Assembly: GCF_003633725.1 (NCBI RefSeq)
Contig: NZ_RBIJ01000003.1
Location: 181,074 to 245,073 of the forward strand
Length of the DNA: 64,000 nt
Origin: Brockia lithotrophica
GTDB lineage: Bacteria; Bacillota; Bacilli; Thermicanales; DSM-22653
Reading direction: 5' to 3'
The notes under the pieces are model-generated. The model worked only from the letters and a program-made list of their open reading frames with translations. It had not been told where the DNA came from and ran no database searches. Positions 50,392 to 58,652 of the stretch are shown in pieces. Position 1 is the first letter of the stretch, and every line of letters starts with the position of its first letter. The position numbers were made by a program, and so were the translations under genes.

Positions 50392-50655
50392 TCACCGATC
50401 ATCTCCTGCTTCCTTGAGTGTCACCTGGTATGTTTCCAGCACCGGGTTGGCCAAAAGGCGCCGGGCCATCTCTTCTGCCTGGGACTGGGCGTCCGCGGGC
50501 GACGGCGCCTCCAACCAAAGCTCGATCCACTTGCCCATCCGAACGCGTTTGACGCCGTCGTAGCCCATCGCGCGCAACGCTCCCTCCACCGCCGACCCTT
50601 GCGGATCCAAAACGTCGCGCCGCAAGGTCACTCGAACCTCTGCCTTAAATCGCAT
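50392..50655 (-). CDS. purS: FGAM synthase bridging subunit PurS
   Basis: A small protein (87 residues) that joins PurQ to PurL and forms the ammonia channel. It has the typical start MRFKAEVRVTLRRDVLDPQG, then VEGALRAMGYDGVKRVRMGK and ARRLLANPVLETYQV. The ATG at 50655 follows AAAGGGGCGAGG. It is the first gene of purS-purQ-purL(-nadE), behind a PRPP riboswitch. Confidence 0.95.
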   Translation of the reverse strand: MRFKAEVRVTLRRDVLDPQGSAVEGALRAMGYDGVKRVRMGKWIELWLEAPSPADAQSQAEEMARRLLANPVLETYQVTLKEAGDDR

Positions 50656-50728
50656 GGACCTCGCCCCTTTCCGCGGAAATCGTATCGAATCCGCTACCCC
50701 TGTACTATAATACTCTTCCAAAAAGCAC

Positions 50729-50773
50729 AGCCCGGGCGGGGAGATTTCACCGTGAAACCTCCCCGCCCGGGCT
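50729..50773 (-). terminator. Riboswitch-controlled terminator before purS
   Basis: A ~22-bp hairpin (AGCCCGGGCGGGGAG...TTTCAC paired to GTGAAA...CTCCCCGCCCGGGCT), then GTGCTTTTTGG on the minus strand. Its 5' arm is also the 3' part of the PRPP aptamer, so aptamer folding should block the terminator. It can also end transcripts from guaA. Confidence 0.9.
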
Positions 50774-50886
50774 TTTATCCCCACGGTGTAACGGCAACAG
50801 CGCCGCTTTGGAATCCCCCGCTCGCCGCCTGTGCCGCTCGGACCAGACAAGCCTTCTTCGCCTGCGGAACCCTAGGCACACTTTCA
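50752..50886 (-). ncRNA. PRPP riboswitch (ykkC subtype 2b) controlling purSQL
   Basis: On the minus strand the leader carries, in order, GAAAGTGTG, CTAGGGTTCCGC (50875..50864), CTGGTCCGAGC (50846..50836), CACAGGC, GTTACACCG (50792..50784), GGGGATAAAAGCCCGGGCGG and GGTTTC. This is the ykkC-family core with the downstream features of the PRPP-sensing subtype that precedes de novo purine genes. The subtype inference rests on the gene context and the 3' segment; subtype 2a senses ppGpp. High PRPP should favour read-through into purS-purQ-purL. Confidence 0.85.
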
Positions 50887-50947
50887 CCCCATGCCCCGTA
50901 TTCGTTTTCCATGCACGCCTCGCCTCGGCCCTTCCCTTCTAAAGCCC

Positions 50948-50976
50948 ATCCTACCGAAGGAACGAACGGATGTCAA
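50948..50976 (-). promoter_or_regulatory. Promoter of purSQL
   Basis: TTGACA immediately after the guaA stop, a 17-base spacer, then TAGGAT. This gives a leader of about 285 bases containing the PRPP riboswitch and terminator. Confidence 0.75.
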
Positions 50977-50980
50977 CCGG

Positions 50981-52546
50981 CTACTCCCACTCGATCGTGG
51001 CCGGAGGCTTGGAAGTAATGTCGTAGACCACGCGGCTGACATTCGGCACCTCGCGCGTGATGCGATGCCCAACCCGCTCCAAAAAATCCCACGAAAAACG
51101 GAAATAATCGGCTGTCATGCCATCTTCGCTCGTGACCGCCCGAAGCGCGATGATATACCCGTACCGCCGCTCGTCGCCCATGACGGCCACACTCCGGGAA
51201 TTGACCAACACCGCAAAAGCCTGCCAGATGACCTCGTAGAGGCCAGCCTTACGGATCTCCTCAAGAAAAATCGCATCGGCTTCCCTCAGAATGGCCAGTT
51301 TTTCCTCGGTCACTTCGCCCAGCACCCGGATGGCCAAACCCGGTCCCGGGAATGGGTGTCGGGTCACGATGGCTTCGGAAAGACCCAGCTCTCTTCCCAC
51401 CGCCCGCACCTCATCCTTGAAGAGAGAGCGCAACGGCTCCACCAGGCGGAATCGCAAATCCGGCGGGAGACCTCCCACATTGTGATGAGTCTTGATGACG
51501 GCTGTCGGAGCGCCGGGCGTGGCCCCTGATTCCACGACATCCGGGTAGATGGTCCCCTGAACCAGGAATTCGAATGGGCCCAATCGCCGAGCTTCCTCTT
51601 CAAACACCCGAATAAACTCGTGGCCAATGCGCCGCCGTTTCTCCTCGGGGTCCACCACCCCCTGGATCGCCCGCAAAAAACGGTCGGCCGCATTCACGAG
51701 CACCAGCGGGACGCCCAGGCGTTTCTGAAAGGTGTGCACCACCTCCTCCCTTTCACCCTTACGAAGAAAACCGTGATCAACAAAGAGGCAAGTCAGGCGA
51801 TCCCCGATCGCCCGGTAAACGAGGGCCGCAGCCACCGCGGAATCGACGCCCCCCGACAACGCACACAGCGCTCGGCCAGCGCCGATCTCCCGTCGAATCG
51901 ATTCCACCTGCGCGGCCACAAAATTCTGCGGCTTCCAATCCCCCCGCATGCCGACCACGCGGTAAAGAAAATTCTCTAAGAGGCGGTCCCCTTCCAACGT
52001 ATGCACGACCTCAGGGTGAAACTGCACGCCGTACCGGCGCCGGGCGTCGTCTCCGATCACGGCGATGGGCGTAACTTCGGTGGAAGCCAACACCCGGAAT
52101 CCGGGGGGCAGCTTCTTGACCGAATCGACATGGCTCATCCAAACCTGTGTCCGGCGCTGCAACCCCTTAAGCAGTGGTGAGTCCGGTTCAAGGATCTCCA
52201 GTAGTGCTTTTCCGTACTCCCCGAGGTCGGCCCGCTCCACTTGTCCTCCCAATTCTTGCACCATCAGCTGCATCCCGTAACAAATGCCCAGAATCGGAAC
52301 GTCCAACTCAAAAATCTCGGGATGGCAACGAGGGGCATCCGAATCATACACCGAAGAGGGTCCCCCAGACAAGATAAGCCCGCGCACCGAAGGCGTTCGA
52401 ACACGGTCCGGAGGGGTGGTATACGGCCAAATTTCGCAATAGGCGCCAAGTTCCCGAATTCGCCGGGCTATCAATTGGCTGTATTGGCCGCCAAAATCCA
52501 AAACCACAATGCGCTCGGTTTCGGTAGTCGATTCGGTCTTAACCAA
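50981..52546 (-). CDS. guaA: Glutamine-dependent GMP synthase GuaA (full length)
   Basis: Second GuaA of the window, and complete. The N-terminal class I glutaminase has Cys89 in [11 protein letters not shown] and His177/Glu179 in [13 protein letters not shown]-PPase P-loop: [12 protein letters not shown] at about 229-240. The C-terminal domain ends [16 protein letters not shown]. The start is TTG at 52546 with GGGAGGG 8 bases upstream, 16 bases after glmS. Alignment with the other GuaA shows that one is ~80 residues shorter in the N-terminal domain. Confidence 0.97.
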   Translation of the reverse strand: MVKTESTTETERIVVLDFGGQYSQLIARRIRELGAYCEIWPYTTPPDRVRTPSVRGLILSGGPSSVYDSDAPRCHPEIFELDVPILGICYGMQLMVQELGGQVERADLGEYGKALLEILEPDSPLLKGLQRRTQVWMSHVDSVKKLPPGFRVLASTEVTPIAVIGDDARRRYGVQFHPEVVHTLEGDRLLENFLYRVVGMRGDWKPQNFVAAQVESIRREIGAGRALCALSGGVDSAVAAALVYRAIGDRLTCLFVDHGFLRKGEREEVVHTFQKRLGVPLVLVNAADRFLRAIQGVVDPEEKRRRIGHEFIRVFEEEARRLGPFEFLVQGTIYPDVVESGATPGAPTAVIKTHHNVGGLPPDLRFRLVEPLRSLFKDEVRAVGRELGLSEAIVTRHPFPGPGLAIRVLGEVTEEKLAILREADAIFLEEIRKAGLYEVIWQAFAVLVNSRSVAVMGDERRYGYIIALRAVTSEDGMTADYFRFSWDFLERVGHRITREVPNVSRVVYDITSKPPATIEWE

Positions 52547-52562
52547 AACGGTTTCCCTCCCA

Positions 52563-54392
52563 TCACTCCACCGTGACGCTCTTGGCCAAATTCCGTGGTT
52601 TGTCCACGTCAGCACCGCGGGTCACGGCCGCATAGTAGGCCAACAATTGTAGAGGCACCACCGTAACTACCGGCATTAAAAGCGGGTGAACCGCGGGCAA
52701 CATCAACGTCGTTTGGGCGTGACGATCAGCGCCCGCTAGGTCCTGACGGGCGATGAGCAACACGTCCGCGCCGCGGGCCCGCACCTCTTCGATGTTGCTG
52801 ATCATTTTTTTCCTCTGATCAGGCTGCGTCATTAGGGCAATCACAGGTGTGCCCGATTCGATGAGTGCCAATGTGCCATGCTTCAGTTCGCCAGCTGGAT
52901 AGGCCTCTGCATGAATGTACGAAATTTCCTTCATCTTGAGCTGCCCTTCAAGAGCGGAGAAATAATCAAGCCCGCGACCGATAAAAAAAGCGTCGTGCCA
53001 CGTCCGCGCGCGTTCCCCGATTGCGCGCACTTCCTCCTCTAGCTCCATCACCTCCTCTAAAGCCTTCGGAAGAAAGCGCATCTCCTCGAGTAAGTCGCGT
53101 AACTCCTGCTCGCCGGTGTGCCCCGTAATCTTGGCCAAGCGGATCGCCAAAAGCGCCAACGCCACAACCTGGGTGGTATACGCCTTCGTCGAAGCAACGG
53201 CGATCTCAGGGCCGGCCCACGTGTAAACCACATCGTCGGCTTCACGGGCCACCGAACTTCCCACCACATTGGTGATAGCCAAAATGCGGGCCCCTCGCCG
53301 TCGGGCCTCCCTTAAAGCGGACAAAGTGTCTGCCGTTTCGCCCGACTGGCTGATGACGACAAACAGCGTGCGTTTGTCAATCAAGGGATCGCGGCTGCGG
53401 AACTCCGAAGCCACCTCGTTCCAAACCGGGATGCCGGCTAGTCGCTCGATCAGTCGTCCTCCGATTAGGCCCGCGTGATAAGCCGTCCCGCAGGCTACCA
53501 AATACACACCGCGGAGGTCCTGAACCCATTTGGGGTCCAGGTGCACCTCGTCCAACAAAACGTCGTCGCCTCTCCGGTTGATACGGCCAGAGAGCGTATC
53601 CCGCACCGCCCGCGGCTGCTCATGGATCTCTTTGAGCATGAAATGTCTGTACCCGCCTCGCTCAGCCTGTATGGGATCCCATTTCACCCACATAGGCGCG
53701 CGTGTTACCAATGTGCCGTCAAGGCGAATGAGTTTGACGCCATCGCTGGTCAACACAGCCATTTCTTCTTCTTCCAGAGGAATGACCCGACGGGTATAGG
53801 GCAAAAGTGCCGGGATGTCCGAAGCTAGAAAATTTTCTCCCTCGCCGAGGCCGATGATCAAGGGAGATGCTCGCTTGACGGCCACGATCTTGTCCGGCTC
53901 TTGCCGGCTAATCACTACTAGGGCGTAGGCCCCTTCCAGACGGGCCGCAACCCGGCGCACCGTGTTTACCAGATCGCCGTCATAAAGGGATTCGATCAGA
54001 TGGGCGACCACCTCTGTGTCTGTCTCTGACTTAAAGCGGTGTCCTTGGGCCTTCAGTTCATCGCGCAGCTCGGCATAGTTCTCGATTATCCCATTGTGCA
54101 CCACCACGTGATCCCCTGTGCAGTCCGTGTGAGGATGGGCATTCTCATCCGACGGCTGCCCGTGCGTAGCCCAACGGGTATGGCCAATACCGAGGGTTCC
54201 CTGCAGAGGCCGTTCGCCCACGAGCGCCTCCAAATGATCGATCCGACCCTTCCGCTTTAGTACCTGCACGACGCCGTTGCCATAGACGGCAATGCCAGCC
54301 GAATCATAGCCGCGGTACTCCAGGGCGCGCAAACCGTGGATCAAGATGGGGGCCGCTTGCTTTGCCCCCACATAACCGACGATCCCGCACAT
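52563..54392 (-). CDS. glmS: Glucosamine-6-phosphate synthase GlmS
   Basis: Makes glucosamine-6-phosphate from fructose-6-phosphate and glutamine, for cell wall synthesis. The class II glutaminase starts [14 protein letters not shown] with catalytic Cys2 after Met removal, and has [19 protein letters not shown]. Two SIS domains follow ([20 protein letters not shown]), and the C-terminus is NLAKSVTVE. The ATG at 54392 follows GAGGAGG. The leader carries a glmS ribozyme. It is first gene of glmS-guaA. Confidence 0.98.
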   Translation of the reverse strand: MCGIVGYVGAKQAAPILIHGLRALEYRGYDSAGIAVYGNGVVQVLKRKGRIDHLEALVGERPLQGTLGIGHTRWATHGQPSDENAHPHTDCTGDHVVVHNGIIENYAELRDELKAQGHRFKSETDTEVVAHLIESLYDGDLVNTVRRVAARLEGAYALVVISRQEPDKIVAVKRASPLIIGLGEGENFLASDIPALLPYTRRVIPLEEEEMAVLTSDGVKLIRLDGTLVTRAPMWVKWDPIQAERGGYRHFMLKEIHEQPRAVRDTLSGRINRRGDDVLLDEVHLDPKWVQDLRGVYLVACGTAYHAGLIGGRLIERLAGIPVWNEVASEFRSRDPLIDKRTLFVVISQSGETADTLSALREARRRGARILAITNVVGSSVAREADDVVYTWAGPEIAVASTKAYTTQVVALALLAIRLAKITGHTGEQELRDLLEEMRFLPKALEEVMELEEEVRAIGERARTWHDAFFIGRGLDYFSALEGQLKMKEISYIHAEAYPAGELKHGTLALIESGTPVIALMTQPDQRKKMISNIEEVRARGADVLLIARQDLAGADRHAQTTLMLPAVHPLLMPVVTVVPLQLLAYYAAVTRGADVDKPRNLAKSVTVE

Positions 54393-54457
54393 ACGTCCGC
54401 CAACCTCCTCTCTCTTCTGGCCCACTCAAACGTCAAATGAACGACCAAGGGAAGACC

Positions 54458-54485
54458 CGAGTAGAAGAAATCGAGTAGAAGAAAT
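54458..54485. repeat. 14-bp perfect tandem duplication in the glmS leader
   Basis: CGAGTAGAAGAAAT occurs twice head to tail, between the ribozyme and the glmS ribosome site. Confidence 0.9.
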
Positions 54486-54512
54486 AAAGAAGGGAAGACA
54501 CACGAGCGTCAG

Positions 54513-54660
54513 ACCACCAAACCTGTATTGTCTCCGGAATCGTTCCCAAGATTTGCCAGGTCGCTCACGATTGTAGCCAACCGCGAGGAGATCCACCGAA
54601 CCTTCGATACACCCCAACCTCGTCAATTCACCTCTGCCGTAGGAGACGAGTCCCAGAGCT
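54513..54660 (-). ncRNA. glmS ribozyme: glmS ribozyme/riboswitch
   Basis: On the glmS transcript: A|GCTCTGGGACT (cleavage expected between 54660 and 54659), AATTGACGAGG, GGGGTGTATCGAA, GGTTCGGTGGATCTCC and, further 3', GACCTGGCAAA. These follow the conserved order of glmS ribozymes. The RNA self-cleaves when glucosamine-6-phosphate binds, lowering glmS (and here probably guaA) expression. Confidence 0.88.
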
Positions 54661-54821
54661 AGCGAAGCATACCTTCGCTTTTCGATTCCAATCTCTGACC
54701 GCCGTTCCCCATTTTCTTTTCTCGAATCCTCTTTACCTACCCTGGTCATCCCCTACCACGGTAAAACCGTTTATTACAGTGCTCTTTTGACGCCCTTCCT
54801 CCAGGGTACACCTCCCTTCCT

Positions 54822-54849
54822 AGTATATGCACTATCCGCAGGCTGTCAA
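54822..54849 (-). promoter_or_regulatory. Sigma-A promoter of glmS-guaA
   Basis: TTGACA, a 16-base spacer, then TATACT on the minus strand, about 160 bases upstream of the ribozyme cleavage site. Confidence 0.85.
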
Positions 54850-54918
54850 CGAATAATCCTCGCAGGCCCAGCAAGAAGGGCGCCGTTCGACGAAAGGACA
54901 TCGCGCAACAAAGCAAAA

Positions 54919-54955
54919 GGGGACAGGCTTTCCTATGCCAAAGGATCTGTCCCCC
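54919..54955 (-). terminator. Terminator of dapL
   Basis: GGGGACAG/CTGTCCCC stem with a long loop, followed by TTTTGCTTTG on the minus strand, 11 bases after the dapL stop. Confidence 0.8.
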
Positions 54956-54965
54956 GCATCAAGGC

Positions 54966-56141
54966 CTAGCCTTTCAAAACCTTTCGGATTCGGTCAAGCG
55001 CTTCCTTTAGCCGTTCTTCTTTGAGACTAAGGCTGATACGTACATAGCCCTCTCCGTACTGTCCGTATCCCACGCCCGGTGTTACCACCACCGCTGCCTC
55101 AGTCAAGAGCAGGTTTGCAAAGGAGATGCTAGTGTATCCCTTTGGCACCGGGACCCAAAGGTAGAATGTTCCCTTGGGCGGCTCGACCTGAAAGCCGATA
55201 GCGCGCAACCCTTCCACTGCCAGATCCCGGCGGTGCTGATAGATGGCATTCATTTCCCGAATGAACGCCTCGCTTTGGGGATGGGTGAGCGCTTCAACGG
55301 CAGCCATTTGAATGGCCGTAAACTGGCCCGAATCGGTGTTGGTCTTGATAATGCCGAGTCCCTTGTAGAGGGCGTCGGCGTTCCCCACCGCCGCGGCGAT
55401 CCGCCACCCCGTCATGTTGAAAGGCTTGGAGAACGACCAGAACTCGACGGCAACGTCCTTGGCCCCCGGCACCTGCAGCACCGACGGGGCGACGTAGCCG
55501 TCAAACGTCGTCTCGGAGTAGGCGTTGTCCGAAACCAGGAGGATGTCATACCGCTGGCAAAACGCCACGACCTCCTCATAGAAGTCGAGGCTGGCCACGG
55601 CCCCGGTGGGGTTGTTTGGATAATTGAGAAAGATGAGCTTGGCACGCCGCGCCACCTCTTCCGGGACGAGAGAAAGGTCGGGCAGAAAGTTCCGCTCCCG
55701 GGTAAGCGGCAAGAAATACGGAGTCCCTCCCGCCAGGGACGTATGGATTTGATAAACCGGGTAGGCCGGGTCCGGGATCAGGACGACATCGCCGGGATCG
55801 ACGTAGGCCCAAATGAGATGAGCCAGACCCTCTTTGGAACCAATGAGGGTCAGAACTTCCTGTTTCGGGTCCAAGTCGACGCCGAAGCGCCGCCTGTAAA
55901 AGTCGGCAACCGCCTCCCGGAAAATAAGATGCCCGTCATAATCGGGATATTGGTGCCAGCGGGAATTCGCCACCTCCCGCTGCATGCGCTCCACGACAAA
56001 GTCAGGCGTGGGCAAGTCCGGGTCTCCGATGCCGAGAGAGATGACGTCGACGCCCTTGGACATCAGTTCGGATTTCTTTTTGTCGATTTGGGCAAAGAGA
56101 TAGGGCGGTACGGTCGCAATGCGCTGGGCAACCTTTGGCAT
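54966..56141 (-). CDS. dapL: LL-diaminopimelate aminotransferase-type class I/II aminotransferase
   Basis: A PLP aminotransferase of fold type I, most like DapL, which makes LL-diaminopimelate from tetrahydrodipicolinate with glutamate as donor. Motifs are VISLGIGDPDLPTPDFV, LTLIGSKEGLAHL, FLNYPNNPTGAVA and the PLP lysine in FWSFSKPFNMTGWR. I chose ATG at 56141 (AAAGGAGG upstream); 391 residues. dapF, its usual partner, ends at the right edge of the window, which favours DapL over another aspartate-family aminotransferase. It is the one enzyme here that uses glutamate rather than glutamine. Confidence 0.78.
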   Translation of the reverse strand: MPKVAQRIATVPPYLFAQIDKKKSELMSKGVDVISLGIGDPDLPTPDFVVERMQREVANSRWHQYPDYDGHLIFREAVADFYRRRFGVDLDPKQEVLTLIGSKEGLAHLIWAYVDPGDVVLIPDPAYPVYQIHTSLAGGTPYFLPLTRERNFLPDLSLVPEEVARRAKLIFLNYPNNPTGAVASLDFYEEVVAFCQRYDILLVSDNAYSETTFDGYVAPSVLQVPGAKDVAVEFWSFSKPFNMTGWRIAAAVGNADALYKGLGIIKTNTDSGQFTAIQMAAVEALTHPQSEAFIREMNAIYQHRRDLAVEGLRAIGFQVEPPKGTFYLWVPVPKGYTSISFANLLLTEAAVVVTPGVGYGQYGEGYVRISLSLKEERLKEALDRIRKVLKG

Positions 56142-56224
56142 GCCAAAGCCTCCTTTACGGTCAAACTCGCGTGACTCGTCCACGCTTGCCTTTCCCCTTA
56201 AGGGCCCCTTAACGCGATGTTTCA

Positions 56225-56254
56225 ATTATAACCGAACATAAAGAGACTCGTAAA
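56225..56254 (-). promoter_or_regulatory. Promoter of dapL
   Basis: TTTACG, an 18-base spacer, then a consensus TATAAT on the minus strand. Confidence 0.7.
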
Positions 56255-56661
56255 GATGCCGCTATCCTAACCACTTCCCTGTCGGGTGGATCGAAGAGCG
56301 CCCCTGTCGTCCTCCCGTCCTTCCCAACCCCCAAAAAGCATCAACATCTCCCTTTAGTCGATAAAACGCTTTTCAAACAAACGCGCCGGGTAAGTGCTAA
56401 AGAAGTCTCGATGAACCGTCGCGTTGCAGACACGGACGCGCCGGCACTCTGAACACGTTGCCCCGAAACCTGCACACCCGAGAGAAAATGCGGCCATTAT
56501 CGCCTAAACGGACAGGCACGGACCCTCCGTTAAAGACATAAGATACCTTGAAAAATTGGGCAGCCGCCCGGCTAAACCGGAATCGGAAGCCGGCAGAGCC
56601 GACCTCTTCATAGGTAAGACGGTAACCGACGAGGACAATTGACGAGGAGGTAAACCATTTC
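56255..56661 (+). other. Gene-free leader of asnB with visible RNA structure
   Basis: About 400 bases upstream of asnB. Near 56560-56640 on the + strand are GGGC/GCCC, CCGGCT/AGCCGG enclosing CCG/CGG, and ACCT-(6)-AGGT hairpins, then GGTAAGACGGTAACCG just before the ribosome site. This suggests a structured leader, but no known riboswitch or T-box signature fits. No clear promoter pair was found. Confidence 0.4.
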
Positions 56662-58503
56662 ATGTGCGGCATCGTGGGCTGGATCGATTGGAATCGGGAC
56701 CTTACGAGGCAGCGCCCAGTGCTGGAAGTCATGACCAACACGCTCGACCGCCGCGGCCCAGATGATTGTGGCTACTGGGTTTCCCGGCACGCCGCTATCG
56801 GTCACCGGCGACTAATCGTCATCGACCCCGCCGGCGGCGAACAACCCATGGTCCGTGATCACGGCAAACATCGGTTCATCCTGACCTACAACGGCGAGCT
56901 TTACAACATCAAAGAGTTGCGCCGCGAACTTGAGCACCTGGGACACCAGTTCCGCAGCTCTTCAGATACCGAAGTGGTGCTGGCGGCGTTTATCGAATGG
57001 GGCGTTCACTGCCTCAAACGCTTCAACGGCATCTTCGCCTTCGGCATTTGGGACGAGGGCGAGCAACGGCTGTTCCTGGCCAGAGATCGCCTCGGCGTCA
57101 AACCCCTTTTCTACGTCCAAAAAAGCCATGTGTTTCTCTTTGCGTCCGAAATCAAAGCGCTGCTGGCTCACCCCGATGTGAGGCCGATCGTCGATGCCGA
57201 GGGCTTGGCGGAAATTTTCGCCCTTGGCCCAGCGCGGACCCCCGGCCACGGTGTATTCAAGGAGATCCGCGAGCTGTTGCCCGGACACTTCCTGCTTTGG
57301 GACCGCGGCGGGCTTTCCCTAAACGCCTACTGGGCGCTGGAAAGCCGACCCCACGAAGATGCTCTCGAGGACACCGTTGCCCGCATAAGAACTCTCTTGG
57401 TCGACGCCACCGAGCGGCAGCTGGTGTCCGATGTTCCCATCGGTGCGCTTCTTTCTGGCGGCTTGGACTCCAGCGCGATCACTGCTTTTGCGGCACAAGC
57501 CGTCGCGCGACGGGGGAACAATCCACTGCGAACGTACTCGGTGGACTACGTCGATAACGAACCATATTTTCGCCCCAATTCCTTTCAGCCCGAGATTGAC
57601 ACCCCTTACGCCCGTTTGGTTTCAAATGCCTTCAGCACAGATCATCGAACGGTATGGATCGCCACGACCGACCTCTTCGAAGCGCTGTCGAAAGCGGTGA
57701 AGGCACGCGATTTGCCTGGAATGGCCGACATTGATGCCTCCCTCTACCTCTTCTGCCGGGAGCTCAAAAAGGAAACCACGGTGGCACTGTCAGGGGAGGG
57801 AGCGGACGAAATCTTTGGCGGATATCCCTGGTTCTTTCGGGACGAGGCGCTGCAAGCAGATACCTTTCCTTGGTCGGTGAAAACGGAGGCGCGGCTGAAG
57901 ATCCTGTCGCCGGACGCCGTCCACCTCATCCAGCCTCAAGCTTATCTGGAGGAGCGCTATCGGCAAGCTCTTACCGAAGTGCCGCGCCTGAAAGGCGAGG
58001 AACACGCAGAAGCCCGAAGACGGGAAATCGCGTATCTCACCCTGACCCGTTGGTTGCCGGTGTTACTCGATCGGATGGACCGGATGGGGATGGCCGTGGG
58101 ATTAGAAGTACGCGTGCCCTTCCTGGATCACCGGCTGGTGGAATATGTCTGGAACGTTCCTTGGAAGATGAAAACGGCTGGAGGACGAGAAAAGGGGTTG
58201 CTGCGCCGCGCGCTCGAAGGTGTGCTTCCCCATGCAGTCCTTTCGCGAAAAAAGAGCCCTTACCCCAAAACCAATCATCCCGCGTATCTAGAAGCCGTAC
58301 GCGCTGGGGTGGAAGAACTCCTTGAAGATCTTTCCTCTCCGCTACGGCCTCTTTTGAACATTCCGGCGGTCCGGAAGCTGGCCCGCATGGAAGAAGAGTT
58401 CGACCTGCCTTGGTTTGGCCAGCTCATGCGGCGCCCGCAGCTTTTGGCTTACTTGATCCAAGTGGATGTGTGGATGCGACATTACCGGGTGTCGATCCTC
58501 TGA
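56662..58503 (+). CDS. asnB: Glutamine-dependent asparagine synthetase AsnB
   Basis: Makes asparagine from aspartate, ATP and glutamine. The class II glutaminase begins MCGIVGWID with Cys2, and has RRGPDDCGYW, ILTYNGELYNI and SSSDTEVVLAAF. The synthetase domain has GALLSGGLDSSAITAFAA and VALSGEGADEIFGGYPWFF; it is 613 residues long, the usual length. The ATG has GAGGAGGT 10 bases upstream. It is the only + strand gene in the second half, divergent from dapL and convergent with gltB. Confidence 0.97.
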   Translation: MCGIVGWIDWNRDLTRQRPVLEVMTNTLDRRGPDDCGYWVSRHAAIGHRRLIVIDPAGGEQPMVRDHGKHRFILTYNGELYNIKELRRELEHLGHQFRSSSDTEVVLAAFIEWGVHCLKRFNGIFAFGIWDEGEQRLFLARDRLGVKPLFYVQKSHVFLFASEIKALLAHPDVRPIVDAEGLAEIFALGPARTPGHGVFKEIRELLPGHFLLWDRGGLSLNAYWALESRPHEDALEDTVARIRTLLVDATERQLVSDVPIGALLSGGLDSSAITAFAAQAVARRGNNPLRTYSVDYVDNEPYFRPNSFQPEIDTPYARLVSNAFSTDHRTVWIATTDLFEALSKAVKARDLPGMADIDASLYLFCRELKKETTVALSGEGADEIFGGYPWFFRDEALQADTFPWSVKTEARLKILSPDAVHLIQPQAYLEERYRQALTEVPRLKGEEHAEARRREIAYLTLTRWLPVLLDRMDRMGMAVGLEVRVPFLDHRLVEYVWNVPWKMKTAGGREKGLLRRALEGVLPHAVLSRKKSPYPKTNHPAYLEAVRAGVEELLEDLSSPLRPLLNIPAVRKLARMEEEFDLPWFGQLMRRPQLLAYLIQVDVWMRHYRVSIL

Positions 58504-58595
58504 CCTCTCGCTCCGCGACCTTCCGGCAGACGAAGAAGCGGGAACATAAAAGAAAAGGATAGAACATCGCGGAGACATTCCATCTCTTTTTTCAT

Positions 58596-58623
58596 CTCTA
58601 AAAAATCACCTCTAAAAAATCAC
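58596..58623. repeat. 14-bp perfect tandem duplication between asnB and gltB
   Basis: CTCTAAAAAATCAC occurs twice head to tail in the 149-base convergent spacer. Confidence 0.9.
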
Positions 58624-58652
58624 CGGTTGCTCCCGGACTTGAGAACCGCCTA

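Noticed and set aside
54458..54485. Tandem repeats as a CRISPR array
   Set aside because: Only two adjacent 14-bp copies without spacers; no cas genes.
56255..56661. T-box (Asn) or c-di-GMP riboswitch before asnB
   Set aside because: No AGGGTGGNACCGCG T-box sequence, and the GEMM 5' core is missing.
56397..56741. 114-codon minus-strand frame between dapL and asnB
   Set aside because: Overlaps the asnB start, has no ribosome site and no recognisable domain.
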